Positions 1 through 10,192 of a DNA stretch of 20,323 bases are shown piece after piece; the stretch's first letter is position 1; every line of letters begins with the position of its first letter. A model generated the notes under the pieces. That model did no database searches. It was not told the origin of the DNA and saw only the letters and a list, made by a program, of their open reading frames with translations. The DNA comes from Sphaeroforma arctica JP610 (Eukaryota; Opisthokonta; Ichthyosporea; Ichthyophonida): NCBI RefSeq assembly GCF_001186125.1, contig NW_014040253.1, forward strand, positions 19,852 to 40,174. Reading direction: 5' to 3'. A program made the position numbers and the translations under genes.

Positions 1-94
1 ATGCTATCTGTGCTCGTAGACATGTTCATTCTCTTAGGCATTCCTTCTCATTACTAACAGTTGCTTTAACCCCAACGACTGCTGTGCATTTCAG

Positions 95-2731
95 ATTCAG
101 ATTATGATTCCATGACAGAAGAAAACTCGTTCATGGCCACAGAGATACCGCAGACCCCGTCCATTGGCACCAGAGTCCCAGGTAGTGTACATGCACGCGC
201 ACGTAGAGTGCACCTGTCTGTCTGTTTTTGGGGCTTGGAGTTTTTTAGGACCATTGTGTCCAGTCCTCAGTTGCTGGTGCAGAACCAACTATACGTCTAT
301 GCCTGTCTTCACATCCATCTGCAATGCGTCTGACACACTCCCCATCACCATGGTAACCCCTTCCCCCCAACCATAAAACCCTACCCCCCTGCTCTGTCCC
401 GTCTGTACAGGTGGTGCGTATGTTGACCCATACACACTTGGCTATGCGGGAGATGCGCCGGCCAATGACCTCAGCCGCACGTCGACTGTGGGCAGTGGCA
501 GTGGCACGCCTCAGCCCATAGCGCCAGTCATTCGGTCCATTTCACAGGGCCACGACTTCCCACCGGTGCGAGCGGTGCCGTTGAGTTTGAAGTTCGGGTA
601 TGTGAAAACCCTAAACCCTAAATCGCAGGGCTGTGGTTCAATTTGTTGTGTGCATACGTAAGGCAATGAATGTAAGCGGTACCTATTCTTAATGTAACGT
701 AGAGCGTGTTGACTATTCTTAATGTAACGTAGAGTGTGTTGACTATTCTTAATGTAACGTAGTGTGTGTGTGTGTATCCGCAGTACAATGAATAGATACT
801 ATACTTGTTCACAATATAACATGTGTTATTTGTCCTCAATGTAGCGTTTATTGGGTGTATGTATATGTTATGTATATGCGTAGACCACTCTACCCCAATG
901 GGCACGACATCTGTCTTCAGAGTGCCCGCCACTTGCTCTGTTCCTGTTTCTGTGTAAGTATTCGAGATGTTCGATTTCCTACACACGCACGCGCGTATAA
1001 AAATAACAATTAGATTGGGTTGCGTTGGGTTGCAATTTGCCACAAAAGTGATGCAGCTGTGCGGGTTATGTATTGTAGTGCAGGCCCACGGATACGTTTG
1101 GGAGAAGCGTGTGAGAGTCGCGATGGATTGCGTATATCAGACTGCATGCGCAGCTGTGTGTGAGGTTACGAATGAGCGTATCCCAAATATGGAAATGTAG
1201 GTATAGTGTGATGTATTCTCTGGACTTCAACGGACAATTGGGCAGGCAGGTGTGTAGACCCATACATTTCTGATATCACTTCAGTCTCTTCCACCACCGC
1301 ATATTCATGCCTTAGTGAGCTTAGTCAGTACGTGTTGCTCTAATAATCTTACCTACATTAGATTGCTCTAGTAATCTTACTTACATTAGAGTGCTTTACC
1401 TGCACTACATTTGTTCTCGCTCTCCAAGTGCTGATTTACCGCTACCTTCCAACCACCAATCAGAATGGAGATCTTCCAGCGCAACGATTCGCAGAGCCAA
1501 TCAATACGCACCATTCAGATCAAGATTCGGATGGCCGAGGGCACCCCAGAGTTCGATGTACGCGAGAACTACGTGGGTCGACTACTGAGTAAAGAGCCGA
1601 GCGTCAAGAAGCCGTTCCCAAAGGTGTGCGGCTGAGTGGTGGGTGTTGGTGGGGCCTAGGAGTATGCACTTCACTTCTCTTCACCCCACTTCTCTTCCCC
1701 AATTAACTATGACAAACACATCACACTACCACCTCCTCACACGCCTTATAAGCCCTGACTAACTATGACACTAAACACACTTTATAAGCCCTAACTAACG
1801 ATGACACTGACCTTGTTTGTAGAGCATGAATGGGCTGTACTGGAAAGACTTTGTAGTGCCTGGACCACCCGGAGATATCGATCTGCTTTCGCCGTCTGAG
1901 CTGCTGTGTTTCTATCCGTTGGAGGACTTCCGTAGTGCGTTAGGGACGGTATGTTGATCTTTGCTCTTGTAGGGTTTATGGGTTTATGGGTTCGGTCTAG
2001 GGTTTAGTATATATGGTTTAGGTTCATGGGTTCTAGGGTTAGATTTATGGTTTAGAGTTCAGGGGAGGGGTGAAAGGCTGTATATTTTGTTTGCTGTCTT
2101 GTTCTTCCTGGCTATGTTGGGCGTATTTGTTTTAGGTCTTTAGGGAGAACAAAATACATACACATACAAATACACAAATTCATACACGTACACATACATA
2201 AACAAATTCACATTCACATGCACATTACATATACATATACATATTCATATACATACACACACGCATACGTATCCACATCCACATATACATATACATATAC
2301 ATATTCATATACATACACACACGCATACGTATCCACATCCACATATACATATGTAAACGCATACGCACACGAAAATGAGCAAGAATGTTCGCAATTGAGA
2401 GAGCAGAATAAAGTTATATCTCAGTAGGATTTCAGTGTTAGCAAAACACGGAACTCGACGGTGGTGTCGCTACCATAGATCCACCTCAGAGGGTGCATTT
2501 ATCACCCATTCTCATACATTGGGTGCATTTCTGACCTACTCACTGATATTCCGGGTGCAGAGCTTAGCGTTGGGCACTCAAATTGCGGCAGCGCCTGTGT
2601 ACAACCGCCAGCTGCGATCGGTGCTCCTGTTTGGTGAGCCATACGAATGTCCCAGTCCCATCTCAAATATTTTGTATACACACGGCATCGATGTCATATA
2701 CTACACACACGTGCCAGGCAAGAACCTGTAA
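95..2731 (+). CDS. 3' part of an unrecognised multi-exon gene (five exons, 5' truncated)
   Basis: I do not recognise this protein. Five exons join with matching phases: 95-181, 411-597, 1464-1623, 1823-1948 and 2561-2731, ending in TAA. All four internal introns (230, 866, 199 and 612 nt) begin GT and end AG, and an acceptor (TTTCAG) lies just before position 95, so earlier exons are outside the window. The visible part encodes 242 residues. The first 90 or so are rich in Ser, Thr, Pro and Gly and look disordered. The middle is more ordered ([10 protein letters not shown], then [14 protein letters not shown]). The last part is Pro/Leu-rich ([19 protein letters not shown]) and ends with a conserved-looking tail ([15 protein letters not shown]). 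No signal peptide, membrane segment or catalytic motif is obvious. Three of the four introns carry their own tandem repeats. A small extra exon hidden in the 866-nt or 612-nt intron cannot be excluded. The splice model is likely; the function is unknown. Confidence 0.72.
609..622 (+). repeat. Telomere-like CCCTAAA motif, two units
   Basis: Two head-to-tail CCCTAAA units lie 11 nt after the donor of intron 2 of the first gene. Related TTTAGGG-type runs appear in intron 4 (about 1970-2045), at 3050-3058 and at 13606-13618. They are too short to be telomeres and look like dispersed intron or spacer motifs. Confidence 0.6.
683..770 (+). repeat. 30-bp tandem repeat, three copies, in intron 2
   Basis: A 30-bp unit starts at 683, 713 and 743 with the shared core CTATTCTTAATGTAACGTAG. 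The copies differ at only a few bases. The repeat lies inside intron 2 and creates an open frame on the minus strand (618-1043) that I do not regard as a gene. Confidence 0.85.
1335..1390 (+). repeat. 28-bp tandem repeat, two copies, in intron 2
   Basis: Two adjacent 28-bp units, 1335-1362 and 1363-1390, begin TTGCTCTA and end ACATTAGA, with two visible differences. They sit about 75 nt before the intron 2 acceptor. Confidence 0.8.
1746..1808 (+). repeat. 36-bp tandem repeat, two partial copies, in intron 3
   Basis: TTATAAGCCCT followed by a CTAAC-containing stretch occurs at 1746 and again at 1782. The second copy ends just before the intron 3 acceptor, so its CTAAC could serve as the branch site. 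Confidence 0.65.
2226..2352 (+). repeat. 60-bp tandem repeat, two copies, within an ACATAT-rich tract in intron 4
   Basis: Positions 2227-2280 recur at 2287-2340 essentially without change, a 60-bp period, inside a larger purine/pyrimidine tract of ACATAC and ACATAT words (about 2150-2355). It lies in intron 4. The open frame across it (2218-2427) is low complexity (Tyr/Thr repeats) and is not a gene. Confidence 0.85.
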
Positions 2732-2798
2732 GGCCCAACATCCATTGCTACAGGCTGTATGTGCATGTGTATAGGTATGCATGTCGCGCATACTAAGC

Positions 2799-2822
2799 AA
2801 TAAATAAAGTCAGTACAATAAA
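2799..2822 (+). promoter_or_regulatory. Polyadenylation signals for the first gene
   Basis: Overlapping AATAAA hexamers (AATAAATAAA at 2799-2808) and another at 2817-2822 lie 68 to 91 nt after the TAA stop of the first gene. This placement supports the stop at 2731 as the real end. Confidence 0.65.
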
Positions 2823-3440
2823 AATGATACTGTGCAATGAAGAAGTGCACTCCACCGAATGCGCTCTACAATCGAGTTCACTGAGCACTACGTGGGCGTA
2901 ATTGTGCTTATATTCTCACTGCTTTCGTATCCGGCTGAGTCCGTAGTTCTTGCGCCCACCCGTTGTAGAACTAAAACATTCGAATTGCCGTTAACGTTAA
3001 CGCAATATGAATAATTTCGTTTTATACACGATCGATATATTCTGGCAGGGTTTAGGGTTCTAAGGTTGTCTGTCGGAGAGCCGAGTTTTTGCCGCATGAG
3101 GATCATTCCCATCGATGACCCAATAGCCGCCGTTGAATTCGTCTGCTAGTCTTCTTGCTACTGATGGGTGATCCAAAAGCACGGAGTTACCAGGCATTGC
3201 ACTTTCATTATAGTAGTAGTCTTATAGCATTGTACTTAAATTAGTATTTCATTTTGATTCTCATATACAATATCACATTGCCCTTTCACTAGTTTGCGTG
3301 TATCGTGATTAAGCTGCGAGTCCGGTATGCAAAACAAAATTCGGCCGATAACCCTTAATGCATAGTGTATCCAGGTATAGTCATCTGATCAATGATCTTG
3401 TAAACCTGCCTGGTACCGATTAGCCTAGAATTCAGTCATG
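2823..3440. other. Spacer between the first gene and the decayed tract
   Basis: Apart from the small minus-strand frame at 3060-3197 I see no gene here. The stretch has ordinary base composition and no RNA gene or long repeat that I can recognise. Confidence 0.5.
3060..3197 (-). CDS. Small open frame of 45 residues, possible exon or gene remnant
   Basis: An ATG at 3197 on the minus strand opens 45 codons to a TAG at 3060. The peptide reads like ordinary globular protein (NSVLLDHPSVARRLADEFN, then GGYWVIDGNDPHAAK) rather than spacer translation. The open frame continues upstream of the ATG for several codons before a stop. The frame ends inside a telomere-like CCCTAAA motif, a word that also occurs in introns here, so the coding part could end at a splice junction nearby. 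I recognise no family. It may be a stray exon, the remnant of a decayed gene, or chance. Confidence 0.25.
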   Translation of the reverse strand: MPGNSVLLDHPSVARRLADEFNGGYWVIDGNDPHAAKTRLSDRQP

Positions 3441-3620
3441 TGCTCCGAGCCTGCAGCCTATTGGTTGTTCACTGATTGGACGACGGTTAAAATGGCGCCA
3501 AGGAATGATGTCGGCACTTTGACGCGCCACACGTTAGGATGCGAAGATTGACTGTTAAAGCTTCACACGATAGGACGTAGCGCTCTGTTTACAGCTGCCG
3601 CTCTACGTCTCAAACCATGA
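3441..3620 (+). repeat. Diverged direct repeat, left copy
   Basis: This stretch aligns by eye, with gaps, to 9491-9660. Shared blocks include a GACGACGGTTA-like word, CGCCAAGGAA, CACACG[TA]TAGGATGC, GTTTACAGCT and a CGC[TG]CTAC word, in the same order in both copies. Each copy ends at an ATG beginning a short open frame (3617 and 9656). The left copy contains an internal duplication of the CACACG-TAGGA word (3527 and 3565) missing from the right copy. It may be a terminal repeat of an old element or a shared leader or promoter of two related units. Confidence 0.6.
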
Positions 3621-6600
3621 ACCTTTACAATAATACAACTCAAAAGGTCGTTCGTGCGACCTTGATCGCTTCTGAGGATATTGTTTTGCCGTCGAACAAC
3701 ACTTCTATCTCAACTGGTGATTCCCGCAAGGACTCTTGGGTCCTTCGTCTTCACGACAAACGCACAATCTCTTCCTGGTACCGCCAAACCACAGCGCACA
3801 TTGAATCCAAAGAACTCCACACTTTAGCAAAGTGGTACTTCACTGCTGGGCACACCCCTCTAATCAACCGCTAGATGAACTTTGTGGGATCATTCCCACT
3901 GGCACCTGGTCGAGCAGCACCTGGCCCCTCCCACCACACCACAGAAGAGGCCTTCGATTGTGTTGGCTAAGTTAAAGGGCCGTACCTAGCCTCTTCTTCA
4001 TTCTTCAAGCAGGGCGTCAAAACTCGCATACTTACTAAAGCTGAGTCATGGCCTCCGTCGCCATAACAACAACACCGTATCACCGAGCGGACTTCCTGGA
4101 GGAGTTCTCGGTATTTGTGCTAGGGTGGCCACTACCCTCTGCTTTTAGTGTCCTGACTAGAGACCACTGTGCTCACCTCGGTGTGTACCCTGTCCGTCGG
4201 AAAATTGAGCTCGGGGCAAAGGCTTTGTTCAAAGCGGTTTCAAACACCACGAAGCGGCGTGCCAATCAGTCTACAACCGCTCCTTCGCCACCCTTGTAGC
4301 GCCTGCAACTTCACAAGCCTCCGGCTACTCCAACTGTAATCCTGACATATCTTGATGATACTTCTTCTCAACAGTGTCCTCTGAAGCCTGTTGGCCTCTT
4401 CCGTTTTAACCACCCGTGAACTGGTCAACGGGATGCTCACAACTCTCGAGGAGAGTTGATTGATTAAGATAATAATTTTATCTGGGGTGTTGCTATTGAG
4501 GATTGGGTGACCATTGGGTACCCAGAACCCCATCTGACTACTTTCGTGATTCCTATGCAAAAGGCTCGAGATGCGCTTCAACAAAGCTCCCTCCAACTAC
4601 CCTCGGCTACATCTCTGATGGCATGATCTTGGCTTACTTTAATAGCGAAGGATGACTTTAATACCGGAGGACGCCAACAGAGATTGCCGTTCCATTTATG
4701 CTTTCTTGCTTTCCCTGGCCAACGATGCCTTTTATATGAACCTTCTTTAACCGAGGCTCCTTCGCGATCCGGACCTGACTGATGTCTGTTTAGACAATGT
4801 TGAACGCACTCTTTGCATCGCCATGTTGGCCTTCCGATGCGGTTGCCGATTTCGAAGAGTCGCATCCACGAAAGTGTTGGAATTACTATCCACCCATTAC
4901 CAATACCCAACGAAACCACTCTCCAAGTCAAAACATAGACTACAGCCGAATACTCACCCGACAACCCAGGACCAATCTGAGTTAACTTTGGTCCAACCTC
5001 GTGTCTCAGCCTCTGTTAAAGAGAACACGAAACGTCGAATCCGTTCCCAAGCCTGTGACAGCAGCCATCGATCACACTCTCGTACTCCGGGCTTTCAGTC
5101 AGCGTACTCCTGCCCTGGATTCCGGGTATGTCTCTTATTTAAAAAGGATGAGGGCTGAAGCTAACATGAGCCAGGCCACTTTATAAGTGACCGCCCCCAC
5201 AACAGTTTCACTAGTACTCTAGGCGTAGTGGATGAGGATCGAGCCTGAAATAAGGCGGGCCAGATCGTCAAAACACGCTTTCTTGCCTCTATTGTGATAC
5301 TGTTCTTTGTTACACCGACAACATAATTAAAAAAGGATTCGTGGTAGCTGAAGATCTCAAATGTATGCGATAGACCCTGTCTTGATGAACACCGTTGGGG
5401 TTGGTTTATTCAATCCCCAACGGAACAGAGTACTACTACAATCTTACTAGAGATATATACAGACAAAGGTCAGAAAACCTGGTTCGTAACAACAGAATTC
5501 CAGTTCCTGGTGACCATTGGGATCCCCTGTTCATGTGGCATACTCCCAGTTTTACTGCTAGGAGCGATTATTTAATTGTGGCAAAATATGATAGTTCTAC
5601 AAACTTTCTCACCTTTATGTTAAATGTCCAATCACTACTGTATTGACAGGTTGAAACAGACATCCATACCTGCACGGATGCTACCCCCAAGCTTAAAACA
5701 TATAAGCAGCGGGTCTCTTGATAAGTTGAGTGGGAGGAACAGATCTGCCTTCGCGACGAAAAGCGAGGCATATTGAATAGAGAAAGGGAACTACCACATC
5801 CCTTGGGTGTCTTCTGTTTTTCTTAGCCAGGACGAACTTCAATCTATCCTATATATATCAAAGATAATAGATATCGTCAGAACTATAAGATAGGCAATGA
5901 AAACATTATCGACCCTTATGACCCATGCCTTGAAATAAGATTGCCTGGGCCATATACGCCGTGAGTTCTGAAATGCACTGAACGTAGCCGCGGCTATCTA
6001 AATTGGATCTCGGGGACGTGTCTGGAGGCCTACAGCTGGAGCGTTTGGTGTTAAGTTACCTATATGTGGTTACAAGCTCTAAAACGCTTTGTGGATGACG
6101 GGGCTATGGCACTCTGGGAATTTATTTTTTTAGACTGGCAGTCGCGAGATACACCATACATGTCCTTGGCCCTTGCCCCATAAGAAAAACCCCCGTTTCC
6201 ATTGTCCCGTGGCATGCCATGCTGCCCACACCGGATAACGAGGCCAAAATGGGGGTTGTCATGCTTGTCATTCTAGACCCTTCTTATTTTGTTGACACAT
6301 CCTCCATCGAACTTGAAACAGGTCTATCTGTCCGCGTCCCTAAGGACGGGGAACCACCGACAGTATTTCTGAAAGGATGGTTCAATCCCTATGTACTAAC
6401 CGTACTGTGAAGGCGAAAGATAGAATTACTTACTTCATCTATATCCCAGAGGTGTTCACCAACGCCCTTTGTCGCTGTGACCTTAACACTTTCTGATTAC
6501 AAAAAGTTGCGCCGTGTCAAAGTTAAACTCGATACGAAACAAGAGGCTGCTATGTTTGAAGGAGACGCATCGACTATCAAACCCCGTTTCCATAGATGAC

Positions 6601-6960
6601 GGCTGACGACCTATAGTAGACCACTGTGTTCACAGATATTGCATTATAAATAATATTCTGCACAAACTGAATTTGGCCCAGCGATGATACCATATCTTTG
6701 ACCCGGGAACCATGGTAACACTAACTGCCAACTACGATGTACTCAACTGACCAATACACTATACAGTCTTATTTTTGCCCGAACATGGCCGAACACTATG
6801 CGAGGCGACCGCCTGCTAAGCGTAGTAGAAAAGATCAAACGTTTTCACATTGATCTCCGACACATACCTGGATTGTGAACTATTTTACCCTATTATACCC
6901 GAATTAGTGTCTTTCTTGGAATCCGCTCCTCACAAGTCCGAACCCGCTACTTGTGGGTAC
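3617..6960 (+). mobile_element. Decayed coding-like tract, probable fossil of a mobile or virus-like element, family undetermined
   Basis: Several stretches on the plus strand read like protein (around 3617-3871, 4048-4287, 4800-5185, 5395-5643 and 6060-6410), but none is a complete gene. The tract is clearly broken, with of the order of ten or more interruptions. I could not match any part to a named family: no transposase triad, integrase zinc finger or protease motif stands out. The left repeat copy ends exactly at the first reading frame, suggesting that the element or its leader begins near 3441. The level of decay and the divergence of the bracketing repeats suggest an old insertion. 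It could instead be a decayed host gene cluster. Confidence 0.4.
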
Positions 6961-7269
6961 TTTATCATATCACCACATTTAAATGCTCATCCTTTGTGCG
7001 CAACTCAGCATGGTTCTGTGTTTTCGTAAAGCAATAGGGGGGATTCCTGTGTGAGATAAGCCTTTTAACGCTAATAAGCGCTGCCACCAACTGACTCCCA
7101 AAGTACTGTGAAGCCAAAGATGACGGGACTTAAGGCAAAACAGCGAAGCAAATAAATCTCGCCTCTCACTTTTCCTCGTCATGCACCTTGAGACAGATAT
7201 ACTGACTTCTTCAACTGAGAGACTACAGAAGTAGACGTATTTTTATATACGTTAATAACCTTTTACATC

Positions 7270-7384
7270 GTCAGCCCTAGAGTAATTTGGGACTTGTTCT
7301 CAAATTAATGTACGTATAGGTGGGTCAGCCCGAGAGAACGTAAGAGTAATTTGAGACCTCTTCTCAGATTATTCTAATTATAGG
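7270..7384 (+). repeat. Imperfect tandem duplication around an AGAGTAATTT core
   Basis: GTCAGCCC, AGAGTAATTTG, a CTTCTCA or GTTCTCA word, an AATTA-like word and TATAGG occur in the same order at 7270-7320 and 7324-7384. The second copy carries a short insertion. No function is apparent. Confidence 0.55.
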
Positions 7385-8460
7385 ACACGGACCACCGGCT
7401 AGCCGAGAGCCGAGGTCCGAGACTGAGTGTAGTAACAGAGAACATGATATATTTATTTCTAGAAAATATATCCGAGTGCTAAAGTGTTCTGCATAAGGTT
7501 TCTCATACTGAAAATATGAGTTTTTACCCTGGCCAACCCAAGTGGTTGAACACTAGTACAAAAACTATCAGTATATAACTGAGGGTGAGATCATAAATAA
7601 ATTTATTCGAATGCACCATACTTTAGATACATTTGCAATTTATCTAAAGTCTACTACATTGCACTCTAACATCAACTGATTCAATCTGTGCAAGATGATT
7701 CAAAGTAATTTTGTCCTGCCATACTGAACTCCTTGTATCTGGTTACAAACTTTTTTTCATGATTTAATCGCTGTGCCTCCAGCTATCTAACATACTGCGG
7801 ACAGTTTCTTGTAGAATGGTATTGCGATCACAATCCTTGGCATACCACCCTGGCTCTATACCGTTGCTGGACTGATTTCCAGTGATATTAGCGTATTACT
7901 CCCATCCAAATCCTTCTCTTTTATTATCACCAGTTAGCGACGTCACATCGACACCAGATGCTTGTTGTAACCCTATCCTAAACGAGTCTAATCGCATTAT
8001 GTCACTTGCTCGCCGGGAAACCTCAGCTGGCTCTTAAGTCTTTGTCGACAAACTGTGAGATCTCCAACCCCACACCATACGTGGTGGTGGTTCAAACTAA
8101 GGACTACACCGCAGGTTCCGAGGGCTCAAGCAGGTGTGACACCTCATAACAAGTATAAATGATCAGAAGACGTCATTTACGAGCTCGGCTAGTACTACCA
8201 CGCCGTAAGTTCATCCTGTGACGGCAGTGTAGTGATTCACACTTCTGAATAAAATACATCTATACTGCGATCAGCTAGTGATGGACTAGACGTCGAACAA
8301 TAGCAACTGACTCGTCGGAAAGTTAATAAATACATACCTAGTTTGGGTTGAACGTATAAACTCACTTAAAAAAAGCTTGGAATGTTGAAGGCTGGAAACT
8401 CGTTCGGGATATGAACTTTAGCGATAATACCGTGACAATATCTCAACTGACACATTTATC

Positions 8461-8640
8461 ATGGATCGAACATTTCTATCACCCATCCTTCAAATAAATT
8501 CAGAACATAACCAACCGATCTTTACCCCAGTAATGTTAATAGCTCAACCAACAAATCTTGAGGAACGTAGACGTAAGAAGTACGAATCTCAAGCTGCACA
8601 AGCGAATAAGCGAATAAGCACCGTCAGGCCGCAGCAATAA
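8461..8640 (+). CDS. Short open frame of 59 residues with a basic C-terminal half
   Basis: ATG at 8461 to TAA at 8638-8640. The first half is mixed (DRTFLSPILQINSEH) and the second half strongly basic and Gln-rich (LEERRRKKYESQAAQANKR). I recognise no family. The basic Gln-rich run could be the start of a nucleic-acid-binding protein, but the frame stops soon after it and lies inside a decayed region, so it is most likely a remnant or chance. Confidence 0.2.
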   Translation: MDRTFLSPILQINSEHNQPIFTPVMLIAQPTNLEERRRKKYESQAAQANKRISTVRPQQ

Positions 8641-8801
8641 TTGCAGTTGGGCGTATGACTATATCACAAAAGGAAGCCTTCTTCTTGGATTTTACTCGAT
8701 GGTGGAGCTCTGTTGTGGCATTGGCACATACAATTCAAAATTGTGCAAACAAAACATATCATATTCATTAATCGAAATTCAGGTGCTAATGTGAGCTGAT
8801 T

Positions 8802-9034
8802 GGTACTCCGGCTTTGGAGATCAAAGGCAAATCTCTAGGTAGTAGTAGATATCATTCAAACACTCGTGAGTAAAAGATAGAAGGTGCTTGTCGTGTCGAG
8901 GGGCTGTTGTTTCCTGTCCATTGACCACGGTGGATAGATCCAAGCTATCTTACAGCCTTGGCTTCATTGACTTACTCTTTAGTTAACAATTTTAAACTCT
9001 GTCAAGGGTACTCCGGCTCGGGAGATCAAAAGCA
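8802..9034 (+). repeat. 28-bp dispersed repeat pair, 205 bp apart
   Basis: GGTACTCCGGCT, two variable bases, GGAGATCAAA and a GCA word occur at 8802-8829 and 9007-9034 in the same orientation. The intervening DNA shows no similarity between its halves that I can see. Confidence 0.65.
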
Positions 9035-9490
9035 CACGAAGAAATTTGGTTTCTATTAACTGGCTGTTCCAGACGAGCTTGCTTACAACAGCAACGAAAC
9101 TCGATAGATGGCGTCTTGTCGCTGCCTCAAGGAGTGGCCAGCCGCCATCCAATTTCGCATGAATCTAGCACAGCCTTCCGCAAGTATTTTGTGATAGCCC
9201 ATGCAAATAATAATAATAATAGTATACATGCAACAAGTGTCAATGCAAGCGCGATGTAAAATACCTGAAGGCTTATCTGGACGAACTAAGTTTTCCGTAT
9301 CAAGGTTTGAACTGCGGGTATTTTTTCTCAAATGATGACGTTTACCGATCATCTCAGCTGCTCGAATTGAAGACAAAATATGAGACGACTAGACCATCCT
9401 CTTGTATTCAAATGAACAAATTATGTTCTTTGGCTACCGTGCTTGAACCGTTGCTGTTTAACATGGCTAGGGGGGGGGCTTGTAAGCATC

Positions 9491-9660
9491 GAATCCGAAG
9501 CCTGATGGTAGCTCATCTGTTTGGGCGACGATTAGGAATTATCGCCAAGGAAAGCTGACAGCATATGACGCTCCACACGATAGGATGCAAAAAAATAGAC
9601 TAGTAGGGTGTAGCACTCCGTTTACAGCTTTCGCGCTACAACCGACTAACTTGCAATGAA
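9491..9660 (+). repeat. Diverged direct repeat, right copy
   Basis: Partner of 3441-3620, about 6.05 kb away in the same orientation. It ends at the ATG at 9656, which opens a 61-residue frame (MNIDSNLEDISNCEL...) to a stop at 9841. That peptide shows only a shared Met-Asn start with the frame after the left copy. An open stretch at 9307-9558 runs into the repeat and may be a coding remnant. Confidence 0.6.
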
Positions 9661-9841
9661 CATAGACTCCAATCTTGAAGACATCTCAAACTGTGAGCTT
9701 TTACGGTCTTTGCGTATTGTCTATTTTATATATGATAAAGATCGCTTCATGCTTGAGCGTATGGTAATCGAAATAATACCACAGTTAGACCAGCAGAATC
9801 GGTATAGCAGTATTATGATATGGAGCAAGTACTATAAGTAG
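9656..9841 (+). CDS. Short open frame of 61 residues directly after the right repeat copy
   Basis: The frame begins at the ATG where the repeat similarity ends and runs 61 codons. The peptide is acidic at the start and has a short hydrophobic patch (LRIVYFIYDKDRF). No family is recognised. Its placement after a repeated leader is the only reason to list it; it is probably a remnant. Confidence 0.2.
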   Translation: MNIDSNLEDISNCELLRSLRIVYFIYDKDRFMLERMVIEIIPQLDQQNRYSSIMIWSKYYK

Positions 9842-10020
9842 TTGTATATCTAATGATATAGAGATCGTTTGATTCTCGCCCGTTGTTCGCTTTTAGCGGG
9901 AGAGTCAAGATGGCGTACAATATGATCGTAGAGACTGTTATGTGAATGGGTAATTAATCATGGCGAAAAAAAATATATCAAAGCTACTACGAAATTCACA
10001 TTGTACACAGGTTTGTCAAC
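9842..10020. other. Spacer before the minus-strand zinc-finger gene
   Basis: AT-rich sequence with no open frame or recognisable RNA. It lies beyond the presumed 3' end of the minus-strand gene that follows. Confidence 0.4.
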
Positions 10021-10026
10021 TTTATT
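10021..10026 (-). promoter_or_regulatory. Polyadenylation signal for the minus-strand zinc-finger gene
   Basis: AATAAA on the minus strand lies 167 nt after the TGA of the zinc-finger frame. It is the first such hexamer I see downstream of that stop. Confidence 0.45.
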
Positions 10027-10192
10027 CGGTGAAGGTACATTAACCAACTATATTTCGTCCCGGGGTGCGTGAAAGTCATTGCAACCACTCATACCATTTT
10101 CCTGATGTGCTCACGTCTGTATATCAGATGTGTTTTAACTCGAACGAGACGTAGCTAGCACTGAAGACATAACTGTTCATATCCAGGTTGAG

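Larger units (their letters stand above)
6961..9490. other. AT-rich, mostly noncoding right part of the decayed tract
   Basis: Stops are dense on both strands and no long frame is present. Two small repeat pairs (7270-7384 and 8802-9034) and one short open frame (8461-8640) are listed separately. A short AAT microsatellite lies near 9206-9222. I see no RNA gene. Confidence 0.45.

Noticed and set aside
618-1043. Minus-strand open frame of 141 residues
   Set aside because: It lies inside intron 2 of a well-supported plus-strand gene and owes its length to a 30-bp tandem repeat ([10 protein letters not shown] repeated).
2218-2427. Open frame rich in Tyr and Thr
   Set aside because: Translation of the ACATAT-rich tandem repeat in intron 4; low complexity with no independent support.
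4348-4359. Codons for Tyr-Leu-Asp-Asp, resembling a reverse-transcriptase active-site motif
   Set aside because: A four-residue match with no surrounding reverse-transcriptase motifs recognisable; not enough to assign the tract to a retroelement family.
4240-4964. Two overlapping minus-strand open frames of 118 and 128 residues
   Set aside because: They lie antisense to coding-like plus-strand stretches and their composition (many Arg, Trp, Cys) is typical of shadow frames.
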